From positions 1 through 64,000 of the forward strand of contig JBBFLV010000005.1 of NCBI GenBank assembly GCA_037478835.1: DNA of 64,000 nucleotides, in the 5' to 3' direction. This DNA is from 630D-37 sp037478835. Lineage in GTDB: Bacteria > Chloroflexota > Anaerolineae > Anaerolineales > Villigracilaceae. Each line of letters starts with the position of its first letter. Positions within the stretch are counted from its first letter, which is position 1. The notes beneath the pieces are model-generated. The model saw nothing but the letters and a program-made list of their open reading frames with translations, was not told the origin of the DNA and searched no databases. A program made the translations under genes and the position numbers. Shown here piece after piece: positions 42,530 to 51,152 of the stretch.

Positions 42530-43450
42530 ATGCCGTTCTTAACCCTGTTCACTGCGCCGAAACCGTTCACCGATCCCCATATCGCCACCATTCAGCGCAA
42601 CGCCTTGCGCTCCTGGACCTTGCTTCCGGATGTGGAAGTAATCGTCTTGGGCGAAGAAGAAGGCCTGGAGGAAGTGGCGCGCGAATTGGGGATTTTGCAC
42701 CTGAAGGAAGTGGAACGCAGCCCATCCGGTGCGCCGCGCCTTTCTTCGATGTTTGCTCAAGCGCGGGCACACAGTCAGAGCCCGTTCCTCTGCGTGATCA
42801 ACGCCGATATTCTGCTGATGTCCGATTTTCTCCAGGCCGTTCGGGAGGTAGCCAAATTGCGCGAGCGATTCGTGCTCGTGAGCCAACGTTGGGATGTAGA
42901 CATCACCACATCCCTCGATTTCGCTCCCGGTTGGGAAGAACGGCTACGGGAACACGTCAGACAACACGGAAAGCTCCATCGCCCCGCCGGCAGCGATTTC
43001 TTCGTCTTCCCGCGAGAATGCTATCAGGATATACCTGCCTTCACCATCGGTCGGGCCGGCTGGGATAATTGGATGATCTACAAAGCGCGCCGTGAGCGCT
43101 GGGCTGTGATTGACCTGACCCCCTCGGTGATGATCGTGCACCAAAATCATGATTATCGCCACCTGCCCGGCGGCCAGGCGCATTATACGCACCCCGAAAC
43201 AGAGGAAAATACACGATTAGCAGGGGGGCATGCCAACGTGCGATATACCATCCTTGACGCTACTCATCAACTGCATGCAGGACGCTTACGCTCCCCGAAA
43301 CTGACAAAACGACACTTTATTCGGTACATTGAGCTGTTGTTACGAAGTATACTTCCACTACTTTCCCTTCCGGAAGAAAAACGTGAGCGGTGGTCGCGAC
43401 CAAGGTATTGGATCAAAGTAATTCGACATATCTTAGAAAAAGGAAGGTAA
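42530..43450 (+). CDS. glycosyltransferase-like protein of a glycan cluster
   Basis: 306 aa. FLTLFTAPKPFTDPH at the start and the acidic FLCVINADILLMSDF (a DXD-like N-A-D) suggest a nucleotide-sugar-dependent GT-A fold, and IMIYKARR/W-DNWMIYKARRE resembles family members near capsule genes. There is no assigned family, so the call is tentative. It is followed 2 bp later by a clear GT2 gene. Confidence 0.62.
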   Translation: MPFLTLFTAPKPFTDPHIATIQRNALRSWTLLPDVEVIVLGEEEGLEEVARELGILHLKEVERSPSGAPRLSSMFAQARAHSQSPFLCVINADILLMSDFLQAVREVAKLRERFVLVSQRWDVDITTSLDFAPGWEERLREHVRQHGKLHRPAGSDFFVFPRECYQDIPAFTIGRAGWDNWMIYKARRERWAVIDLTPSVMIVHQNHDYRHLPGGQAHYTHPETEENTRLAGGHANVRYTILDATHQLHAGRLRSPKLTKRHFIRYIELLLRSILPLLSLPEEKRERWSRPRYWIKVIRHILEKGR

Positions 43451-43452
43451 AA

Positions 43453-44436
43453 ATGCCGCGGATTGGGATGAATCCGGCACGCGGAATGAAAACAAATTAT
43501 CAACCTTCGCGGGTGACAGTTGCCGTACTTACCTACCTACCCCAACAGACGGGATACTTTTCACAGCGTTTCGACGTTACCAAATTATGCATTGAGAGTA
43601 TCCTTTCGAATACACCAGGTCAATACGATCTATTGGTATTTGACAATGGTAGTTGCCCCGAGATGATCGATTATTTACGAGGGTTGCACGCGGCTCAAAA
43701 AATTCGATATTTATTTCTCTCCAGCCAGAACATTGGCAAGATTGCCGCTCTACAATTCATTTTTCGAGCTGCCCCCGGGGAAATTGTAGCCTATACCGAC
43801 GATGACGTGTTTTTTTTACCCGGATGGCTAGATCAACACCTAAAAATTTTAGAGACCTATCCAAGAGTAGGGCAGGTGAGCGGGTTTTATATTCGTCCTC
43901 ATATGAGTTACGCCATTGATTCAACGCTTCGCTTTACCAAGGAAGAGAACGTAATGACAGAGCAGGGATTACTCATTCCGCGGGAATGGGAAGCACATTA
44001 TGTGGAAAATACAGGACGTACATGGGAACGCTACAACGATGAAATCAAAGGGCTAAGCGATATGAGGTTAACTTATCAGGGTGTTCAAGCCATGGCATCA
44101 GCTGGACATCATCAGTTTGTCGCTTACCGCCAGGTGGTACTAGATGCCTTACCATCCCATTGGAGCGGTAACTTAATGGGGCAAATGCGAGAACTCGATG
44201 AGACCATCGATCGCTTAGGGTACCTTCGCCTTTCGACTCCTTTCCCGGTTACCCGTTTGATAGGGAATGTGATTTCTGAAGAAATGGCCGCTGAGGCCCA
44301 TACTTATGGAATTAATATTTCAGCACCCAGTAAACATATGGTTTCACCCTTGCGAATCCGTATTTATCGCTCACGAATTGTTCAGGCGATCGCGAGAAGA
44401 CTTTACAATGCATTATTCAAAATAATAAATACTTAG
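43453..44436 (+). CDS. family 2 glycosyltransferase
   Basis: 327 aa. A GT-A fold: VTVAVLTYLPQ at the start, LLVFDNGS, and the catalytic DXD as YTDDDVFFLPGW near residue 115. The start at 43453 follows AGGAAGG; an upstream in-frame ATG would overlap the previous gene. Base composition drops sharply here to AT-rich (visible from about 43450), unlike the GC-rich neighbours, which suggests recent acquisition. Acceptor unknown. Confidence 0.82.
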   Translation: MPRIGMNPARGMKTNYQPSRVTVAVLTYLPQQTGYFSQRFDVTKLCIESILSNTPGQYDLLVFDNGSCPEMIDYLRGLHAAQKIRYLFLSSQNIGKIAALQFIFRAAPGEIVAYTDDDVFFLPGWLDQHLKILETYPRVGQVSGFYIRPHMSYAIDSTLRFTKEENVMTEQGLLIPREWEAHYVENTGRTWERYNDEIKGLSDMRLTYQGVQAMASAGHHQFVAYRQVVLDALPSHWSGNLMGQMRELDETIDRLGYLRLSTPFPVTRLIGNVISEEMAAEAHTYGINISAPSKHMVSPLRIRIYRSRIVQAIARRLYNALFKIINT

Positions 44437-44443
44437 GTGAACT

Positions 44444-45427
44444 ATGTTGCGAGATCTACCCGTGTTCATTTGTGGTCATCCAAAATCAGGGACAAGTTTG
44501 GTACGCGCCCTTCTCGACTCCCATCCTCGGCTAATCACATATCCAGAAGAAACGGTTTTCTTCCGACGTTATCTGCCAATGATCAAAGGAAAAGATGCAG
44601 ATGAGAAGATCCTTTTAGCCGATCAATGGTTAACGCACATCTTTGAGTGGAATCTGCAAAATCCCCCTCCGCATCAAAAAAACTATCCCGGAAGAGATTA
44701 TTCCCACATCCCTGTAGCAGATGTCCGCAGTGAAATGCGTCGTCTACTGCGTGAACGCTTTTCTCACGACGGAGATATCTTAAGCGCTACAGTTTTGGCT
44801 TACGGTCAAGTAAGTGGAAAAATATCTGATGCTGTTCGATGGGTTGAGAAGACACCTTTTAACGAGTACTTTGCCGACCAAATTTTCAAGTGGTGGCCAG
44901 AGGCTCTGTGCATCCATGTAGTTCGAGATCCACGGGACAACTTTGTATCGTACATCAAAAAACATCCCGATTGGCACCCCGAGTTTTTTGCAATTTCATG
45001 GCGACGTTCCACCATCACGGGTTTTTGCAATCAAAAACGTTATGGGAATCAGCGCTATTTGATTCTCAGATATGAAGACTTAGTGATGCACCCTGAGCAG
45101 ACCCTCATGGAAATTTGCAATTTCTTGGGAATTGAACTGGTTCCTTCCATGTTTACTCCCTCGCGAGGCGGAAAACCCTGGGATGGGAATTCGATGTTCT
45201 CGCAAAAGTTCAGTGCTATTAGCACTACCCCCATGGGACGCTGGGAAAAGACGATCCAAAGAGAGGAAAGAACCATAATAGAAATGCTCAATGAAGACGT
45301 AATGCGCTCTCTGAATTACCCCTTCTCACGGAACGATTGGCAACCTTTACCATTCAGGAAATATCTCAGGATTTGGAGATTACGACTTATCAGGCAAGTG
45401 AAAGAACGTATCCTCTCTCGATGTTGA
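44444..45427 (+). CDS. PAPS-dependent sulfotransferase
   Basis: 327 aa cytosolic-type sulfotransferase. The 5'-phosphosulfate loop is GHPKSGTSLVRALLDSHP at residues about 9-26, and the 3'-phosphate site is VVRDPRDNFVSYIKK near residue 155; LRYEDLVMHPEQTL follows. It probably sulfates a surface glycan together with the two preceding glycosyltransferases. It shares their AT-rich base composition. It ends one base before the convergent PBP-like gene. Confidence 0.85.
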   Translation: MLRDLPVFICGHPKSGTSLVRALLDSHPRLITYPEETVFFRRYLPMIKGKDADEKILLADQWLTHIFEWNLQNPPPHQKNYPGRDYSHIPVADVRSEMRRLLRERFSHDGDILSATVLAYGQVSGKISDAVRWVEKTPFNEYFADQIFKWWPEALCIHVVRDPRDNFVSYIKKHPDWHPEFFAISWRRSTITGFCNQKRYGNQRYLILRYEDLVMHPEQTLMEICNFLGIELVPSMFTPSRGGKPWDGNSMFSQKFSAISTTPMGRWEKTIQREERTIIEMLNEDVMRSLNYPFSRNDWQPLPFRKYLRIWRLRLIRQVKERILSRC

Positions 45428-45428
45428 G

Positions 45429-47873
45429 CTATTTCCTTTTCACCGTCACCGGCAAAAAAGCGCTTTCCACGGTGCCATCCCGGCGCAAAACCTGGAGCTG
45501 CAAAATATAGATGCCCTCTAGCCCCTCGGTATTCCATTCGCCGAGGGGTTCTTCGTTCCGAGGGGCTTCTGCAGAGACGATGAGCTGCCACTCTTGGGGA
45601 TTCAATCCTTGCCCCACCAGGAGACGATAGGAGCGGAAATTTTCGCCGGTCGCGCTGCCGTGGATGATGACCTTGCCACTGACCTGCTCGAAGGCGACAG
45701 GCTGGGTGATATGCACCGACGGATTGGGAGGCGGCAGGCGGATCGGGTCATAGACGGTTGGTGGTTGCGGCCAGCCTTGGGCTTCGGCCCAACGACGGGC
45801 TTGCGGCGGCACTTGTAGGTAGATGCGCTCCTCGATCAGCGCCGGCGGGGTGAAGACGGTGGCCAGTAAACCGGTTTCGCGGTTGATGAAATAACGGCGG
45901 TAGAGAGAATCTACCTCGTGGGGCTCGTTGCCGCTTAGGAAGACTTCGGTGACACGCTTGGGACAGATCGAGGAGGGAAGCAGGCCGGAGGGATCGCAAA
46001 CTTCTACCAGGCTGACACCCACAGGCGGCGACCAATCCTGCACGGGCAGGGAACGGCTTGCCTGTTCCAGCAAGGCACGCGCCAGCCCTCCCAACCATTG
46101 CGGCGAAACCTGTTCCCCATCCATGCTTCCCAGCCAGAGCGCTACCAATCGCTGAGGGGTGTAGGCGATCAGCCAGGCCTGGGTGACCTCAGAGGTGCGG
46201 CCGGCGACCACCGCTACCGGCCGGCCAAGGTCCCACACGCCGGGGTATCCCCAGGTATCCTGACGCGCCAGCGGATCGCTAAGCACGTGATTCACCAGAT
46301 AGGTGACGGCCGGATCGATCACTTCCTGAGGTGGGGAGGTCTTGAGCGGCCAGAGGGCGTGATCGGTGCTTTCGAGGCGCAGTAAAGCCCGCGGCGGAAG
46401 GTAAGTGCCGGAACGGGCAAGGGTGGCATAGGCCGTGGCGAGTTGCGGGAGCGTGATGCGGCTTTCTTGAAGACCTAGGATAGAAAGGGTGCGCTCAACC
46501 GCGGCTTCGCCGAGTTCGCGCCGTAGGTGCTGGGTGGGACGCGGCAGTAGATTGGCCAGGGCACGGCGCATGCGCATCGGCCCTAGATAGCCTTCTGGGT
46601 TTTCCCCTTCCGGTGGCAAGTCCCATACCAGGGAGGCCGGTGACCAGCCACGGGTGAAGGCCGTCAAATAGACGAAGGGATCGATGGACGTGCCGGCCGG
46701 ATGAGGGCTCCAGAAGGAGGATTCTTTCCCCTGAAAGGTTTCGCCGGCGGCAGCCAAAATCTCCCCACTCGGCACGTCTAGGATGAGGAAGGCCAGGGAA
46801 GGGGCGCGCAGGTGGGCAGAAGGGGGAAGCGTCGGCAACGCCGCGGCTTGGGGGCAGAGGATCGGCTCAGGTCCCGCGGCGATCCGCACGGCGAAGAGCC
46901 GAAGCAGGCAGCGAGCTTGTTGTTGCAGATCGCCGTCTAGGGTGGTGTAAAGCGTCAATCCCCCTTTTCTGAAACGATCGATCGGCAGAGAAGCCTGAAT
47001 TTGTTCGGAGACCAGGCGCAGAAAGGCCGGGGTTTCCTGCGGAGGTGGAGCAGCGGTGAAGGGAATGCGCCCTAGTTCCTCTTCGATCGGGCGAGCTTCT
47101 TCGGGAGGGAGTTTGCCGGCCTGAACAAGGCGTTGGAGAAGTTCCAGAGCTTGCCGGCGCGTTTCTTGCGGCAGGGTGTGAGGGTTGATCTGCGGGTTCG
47201 GGGGAATGACGGCCAGAAACAGTGCGGCGGCCGGGGAAAGGTCTTCGGGAGACTGACCCAGATAGAATTCGGAGGCCGCGGCAATGCCGATCAGGTTCTG
47301 ACCGAAATCCGCGCTGTTGAGATACCATTCGAGGATGCGTTCCCGGCCAAACTGGGTGGTGATCTGCCAAGCCAGCAAGCGCTCTCGTAGCGCGCGATGC
47401 AGGGTGGGAGGCTCCTGATAGAGCAACAGGTCGGCGACCAGCTGTTGGGCCAGGGTGGGATGCAATTCGGGAGCGGTGAGACCTTGTAGGCGAAAACCGG
47501 GATGCTGCCAGAAGGTCGGGTCCTGGTTCAGGAGAAGCGCTTGAATGAGCAGTGGCGGCAATTCGCGGAGGGAGACATAGCGCCGGGGGCCGGGAAGGGG
47601 GGAGAGCTCCTGGAGCAAGTTACCGTGGCGATCGGCGATGCGGGTGGGGTGGCGTAGAAGGCCATCCTGGGGGTTGAGTAGAAGGGGCAGGCTCTGAACG
47701 GATGGGAGGTCATGAGTGAGCCAGAGCCAGGCCAGGCCACTTGTCACCAGGAGCAAGCCCAGGAGAAGGGCAAAAGAAAGCCCGCCGATCAGGGAGAAAG
47801 CGGGAGAGGAGGAGCGCTGTGATGTTCGCAGGCGGTGGACAAGCCACAGGTTCCCAGATCGGCGAGCGGACAT
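45429..47873 (-). CDS. class A penicillin-binding protein with both active sites degenerate
   Basis: 814 aa with the full order of a bifunctional PBP: an N-terminal helix (about 31-52), GT51 domain (about 70-240), transpeptidase domain (about 355-640) and an Ig-like C-terminal domain. The catalytic residues are changed. In GT51 the usual E-D pair reads QD at 117-118 (NQDPTFWQHPG) and the second Glu position is Thr 172. In the transpeptidase, SxxK reads TSID at 395-398, the SxN region reads NLLPRP at about 441, and KTG reads RTS at 559-561. The frame is intact and codon use normal, so it is a pseudoenzyme rather than a decaying gene. A scaffold role in wall synthesis is inference. Confidence 0.85.
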   Translation of the reverse strand: MSARRSGNLWLVHRLRTSQRSSSPAFSLIGGLSFALLLGLLLVTSGLAWLWLTHDLPSVQSLPLLLNPQDGLLRHPTRIADRHGNLLQELSPLPGPRRYVSLRELPPLLIQALLLNQDPTFWQHPGFRLQGLTAPELHPTLAQQLVADLLLYQEPPTLHRALRERLLAWQITTQFGRERILEWYLNSADFGQNLIGIAAASEFYLGQSPEDLSPAAALFLAVIPPNPQINPHTLPQETRRQALELLQRLVQAGKLPPEEARPIEEELGRIPFTAAPPPQETPAFLRLVSEQIQASLPIDRFRKGGLTLYTTLDGDLQQQARCLLRLFAVRIAAGPEPILCPQAAALPTLPPSAHLRAPSLAFLILDVPSGEILAAAGETFQGKESSFWSPHPAGTSIDPFVYLTAFTRGWSPASLVWDLPPEGENPEGYLGPMRMRRALANLLPRPTQHLRRELGEAAVERTLSILGLQESRITLPQLATAYATLARSGTYLPPRALLRLESTDHALWPLKTSPPQEVIDPAVTYLVNHVLSDPLARQDTWGYPGVWDLGRPVAVVAGRTSEVTQAWLIAYTPQRLVALWLGSMDGEQVSPQWLGGLARALLEQASRSLPVQDWSPPVGVSLVEVCDPSGLLPSSICPKRVTEVFLSGNEPHEVDSLYRRYFINRETGLLATVFTPPALIEERIYLQVPPQARRWAEAQGWPQPPTVYDPIRLPPPNPSVHITQPVAFEQVSGKVIIHGSATGENFRSYRLLVGQGLNPQEWQLIVSAEAPRNEEPLGEWNTEGLEGIYILQLQVLRRDGTVESAFLPVTVKRK

Positions 47874-47875
47874 GG

Positions 47876-48796
47876 CTAGACGGCTACGAGCCAGTGGGCA
47901 TATTTGGGGTTACGGCCGTGAACGATGTCATCGAACAAAGCCCTTAAGCGAGCGGTGATCGGCCCCATTTCGCCGTTGCCGATAGGGCGATGATCGACGC
48001 GGGTGACGGCTACCACCTGGGCGGCGGTGCCGGTCATGAAGAATTCGTCGCAGATGAAAACCTCGGTGCGGTCAATCGAGCGTTCGACGACGGTCAGGCC
48101 CAGCTCCTGGCGCGCCAGTTCGATGATCGAGCGGCGAGTGATGCCTTCCAGGATGTTGTCGGTGACCGGTGGGGTGATCAGAACGCCATCGCGCACCATG
48201 AAGACATTCATGGCACTCCCTTCCGAGACGTGACCGTTCTGATCGAGCACCAGGGCCTCATCGAAGCCGGCACGGCTCGCATCGGTTTTGATCAGGGCCG
48301 AGTTGGCGTAGGCACCGCTCACTTTGCCACGAGCGGGGATGACGTTATCGTCAATGCGGCGCCAGGAGGAAAAAGTGGCGTGAGCATTGGTATCGTTCTG
48401 GATGTAGCGATCGAAGGGAACACAGAAGATCGCCAGAGCATCGCGCAGGTTGTGTAGGCGGACGCCGATGCCGAGATCGGCCTTGTAGATCAGGGGACGG
48501 ATGTAGATATCCCGCTTCCAGTCATCGGCGCGGATCAGGTCGACGGTGATCTGGATCAGCGCTTCTTCGTCATACGGAACTTCCATGCACATCATGCGCG
48601 CCGAATGGAGCAATCGGCGATAGTGATCATAGGGACGAAAAATGAAGAGCTTGCTTTGCTCTTCATTCCAGTAGGCGCGCAATCCTCCGAAAACAGCCGT
48701 GCCGTAATTGAACGCATGGGTGGCAATGCTGATCCGGGCATCCTCGAAAGGGACGATCTTGCCTTCAAAGAAGGCATAGCGGGTAGGTAGGGACAT
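47876..48796 (-). CDS. ilvE: branched-chain amino acid aminotransferase
   Basis: 306 aa class IV PLP aminotransferase for leucine, isoleucine and valine. FFEGKIVPFEDARISIATHAFNYG, then RPLIYKADLGIGV, the PLP Lys region GAYANSALIKTDA, and EGSAMNVFMV are present. The start at ATG 48796 has GGAGGTG upstream; the GTG at 48802 would lie inside that ribosome site. A minus-strand TATAAT is at 48837-48832. It is followed by the PBP-like gene. Confidence 0.94.
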   Translation of the reverse strand: MSLPTRYAFFEGKIVPFEDARISIATHAFNYGTAVFGGLRAYWNEEQSKLFIFRPYDHYRRLLHSARMMCMEVPYDEEALIQITVDLIRADDWKRDIYIRPLIYKADLGIGVRLHNLRDALAIFCVPFDRYIQNDTNAHATFSSWRRIDDNVIPARGKVSGAYANSALIKTDASRAGFDEALVLDQNGHVSEGSAMNVFMVRDGVLITPPVTDNILEGITRRSIIELARQELGLTVVERSIDRTEVFICDEFFMTGTAAQVVAVTRVDHRPIGNGEMGPITARLRALFDDIVHGRNPKYAHWLVAV

Positions 48797-48923
48797 GGTC
48801 ACCTCCGAAAGGTTTTATAACCAGCAAGGCGATTATACCTCTCTATGGAATGCGAGGGCCCTCATTATATGCCGCCCCCTATGCGTCCCTGGCGGGTTCC
48901 TCTCCGGGAAAAATCCACCGAAT

Positions 48924-49189
48924 TGTGGATAAGTGGGCAAAAACTGTGGAAAAAGGTGGATGGGGTGTGTATAACATTTGCTCGATCATCGTATTCATGG
49001 CAGTGGGATGGAACATGCCCCCATATATACGAGTCCCTGCAGGAGCATAAAAACTGGGCGGGTATTCGCTTCTTTTCTCCACAATCAGCGCTGTGGAAAA
49101 GGATGCCCTAGATATGGGAGATGTCGGAGGGGATATTGCCAGGAATGGGGTAAAAGAGGCGGATATTTTTGCCCTCCACACTTTCCACA
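48924..49189. other. DnaA-box cluster, candidate chromosome origin (oriC)
   Basis: Gene-free region with four exact matches to TTWTNCACA: 48924-48932, 48945-48953, 48966-48974 and 49092-49100, all in the same orientation (TGTGGATAA, TGTGGAAAA, TGTGTATAA, TGTGGAAAA). Near matches with one mismatch lie at 49075-49083 and 49181-49189. The first three are spaced exactly 21 bp apart, two helical turns. Local AT-rich tracts lie on both sides. Genes to the left run away on the minus strand and the hsd genes run away on the plus strand. No dnaA or dnaN is nearby, so the identification rests on the boxes. Confidence 0.6.
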
Positions 49190-49559
49190 GGCTCTACTAC
49201 GGCTACGGTTTACATTTCCTGATTACAAGGGATGTATCTCAATACAAGAGCATTCTTCTTTCCCGATCGAAGGGCAACGCATTTCGTGTCATACATCGAG
49301 GAGCAACGGAGTGAATACATGGATTCATAGGTCCGTGGTAGGATACCAAATCCCTATATTCTACGCAACAAAAAGAGCCGAAACTTTGATGAGGAAGATT
49401 TCCATACCACGTTTTGCTTTTATATAAAGCATGAGGAGATGAAATGATCGGGGTTCAACCATGATCAACATCTCTGTAGGTAAGGTGTAAAATAGAATCA
49501 ACATGCCTTTTCATCAACCACACCGGCGTTAATCGTTGTCGTTATTCAGGAGGAAATCA
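49190..49559. other. gene-free stretch between the origin-like region and hsdM
   Basis: Only short unsupported frames. An AT-rich near-palindrome GCTTTTATATAAAGC lies at about 49418-49432. A possible -10 pair (TAAAAT/TAGAAT, 49488-49498) lies before hsdM, without a clear -35. Confidence 0.45.
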
Positions 49560-51152
49560 ATGACTTCGCTTGATACGAAGACTCTGGAAAACTGGCTTTG
49601 GGAGGCGGCTTGTGTTATTCGCGGCCCGCTAGATGCGCCTAAGTTCAAGGATTACATCCTGCCGCTAGTCTTTCTCAAGCGTCTTTCGGATGTCTTCGAT
49701 GATGAGATGAACCGCCTGACGGCCGAGTATGGAAGCCGGCAGATGGCCGAGAGTATCATCAACGCTGAGCGCGAGCGCCGTACCATTGCCGAGGGGCGTG
49801 GCTCGGTTCGCTTTTACATTCCTGCAAATGCCCGCTGGGAGGCTATCCGCACCCATGGCAAGGCCGGCCTGGGTCAGTTCCTGACCGACGCGGTGCGCTC
49901 GGTGGCACGTGAGAACCCGCGTCTTGCGGGAGTGATTGACGTGGTGGATTTCAACGCCACCACCGCCGGCCAGCGCATCATCTCTGATGACCATCTGGCC
50001 GCTCTGGTGGAGGTACTTTCGCATCATCGCCTGGGGCTGGACGATGCCGAGCCGGACATCCTGGGCCGGGCCTACGAGTATTTGCTGCGCAAATTTGCCG
50101 AGGGGCAGGGACAGAGCGCCGGCGAGTTTTACACCCCACGCGAGGTGGCCGTGCTGATGGCGCGCTTGCTCGATCCGCAGCCCGGCATGACGGTCTACGA
50201 CCCGACCTGCGGCTCCGGCGGGCTACTCATCAAGTGCCACCTGCGCCTGTTGGAAACCCATGGTGTCCAGGAGAACGGTCGGCGCAAATTACCTCCCCAT
50301 TATGCTCCCTTGCGCCTTTATGGCCAGGAGATCAACCCCTCCACCTTCGCTATGGCGCGCATGAACGTCGTCATTCACGATATGGAGGCCGAGATTCACC
50401 TGGGCGATACCATGCGCATTCCTGCCTTCAAGGATGCCGATGGACGACTCCGGACTTTTGATCTGGTCGTGGCCAATCCCATGTGGAACCAAAAGTTCCC
50501 TACGGAGCTCTACGAAAACGATCCCTTTGAACGCTTTCGCTATGGCACGCCGCCTTCCTCTAGTGCCGACTGGGGCTGGTTGCAGCACATGCTTGCGTCG
50601 CTCCATGAAACCGGCCGCATGGCGGTGGTACTGGATACCGGCGCGGTCAGCCGCGGTAGCGGCAATCAGGGCTCTAATCGCGAGCGCGACATTCGCCGGG
50701 CATTCGTAGAGGCCGACCTGATCGAGGCGGTGATTCTGCTGCCGGAAAACCTCTTCTACAACACCACCGCACCGGGCATCATCTTGGTGATCAACCGCCG
50801 CAAGCGCCACCCCGGCGAGATTCTACTGGTTAACGCTTCCAAGCTTTTTGCCAAGGGCCGTCCCAAAAACTACCTGACCGAAGAGCATATCGCCAAGATC
50901 GCCGAGCTTTACCACACCTGGACCGCAGAGCCGGGACTTTCCGCCATCATCACCAAGGAAGAAGCCTCCCGCAACGACTACAACCTTTCTCCAAGCCGCT
51001 ACGTAGTCCTGAACGGCGAGGACGAAACCCTGTCCCTGGAGGAAGCTATAGTGATCCTAAACGAGGCCGAAGAGGAGCGCGCCCGGGCCGACCGTCAACT
51101 GGATGAGGTGCTCAAGATGCTCAACCTGGGAGGTCTGAATGCCCACGTTTGA
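49560..51152 (+). CDS. hsdM: type I restriction-modification methyltransferase subunit HsdM
   Basis: 530 aa N6-adenine methyltransferase. The helical N-terminal domain (LENWLWEAACVIRG, YILPLVFLKRLSDVFDDE) is followed by motif I VYDPTCGSGGLL near residue 215 and motif IV as VVANPMWN, in place of the usual NPPF. The start at 49560 follows AGGAGG; ATG 49536 lacks it. First gene of the hsd locus; overlaps the next gene by 14 bp. Confidence 0.94.
   Translation: MTSLDTKTLENWLWEAACVIRGPLDAPKFKDYILPLVFLKRLSDVFDDEMNRLTAEYGSRQMAESIINAERERRTIAEGRGSVRFYIPANARWEAIRTHGKAGLGQFLTDAVRSVARENPRLAGVIDVVDFNATTAGQRIISDDHLAALVEVLSHHRLGLDDAEPDILGRAYEYLLRKFAEGQGQSAGEFYTPREVAVLMARLLDPQPGMTVYDPTCGSGGLLIKCHLRLLETHGVQENGRRKLPPHYAPLRLYGQEINPSTFAMARMNVVIHDMEAEIHLGDTMRIPAFKDADGRLRTFDLVVANPMWNQKFPTELYENDPFERFRYGTPPSSSADWGWLQHMLASLHETGRMAVVLDTGAVSRGSGNQGSNRERDIRRAFVEADLIEAVILLPENLFYNTTAPGIILVINRRKRHPGEILLVNASKLFAKGRPKNYLTEEHIAKIAELYHTWTAEPGLSAIITKEEASRNDYNLSPSRYVVLNGEDETLSLEEAIVILNEAEEERARADRQLDEVLKMLNLGGLNAHV

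Noticed and set aside
45429..47873. PBP gene as a decaying pseudogene
   Set aside because: The 814-codon frame has no stop or shift and codon use matches neighbours, so the loss of catalytic residues is better read as a pseudoenzyme.
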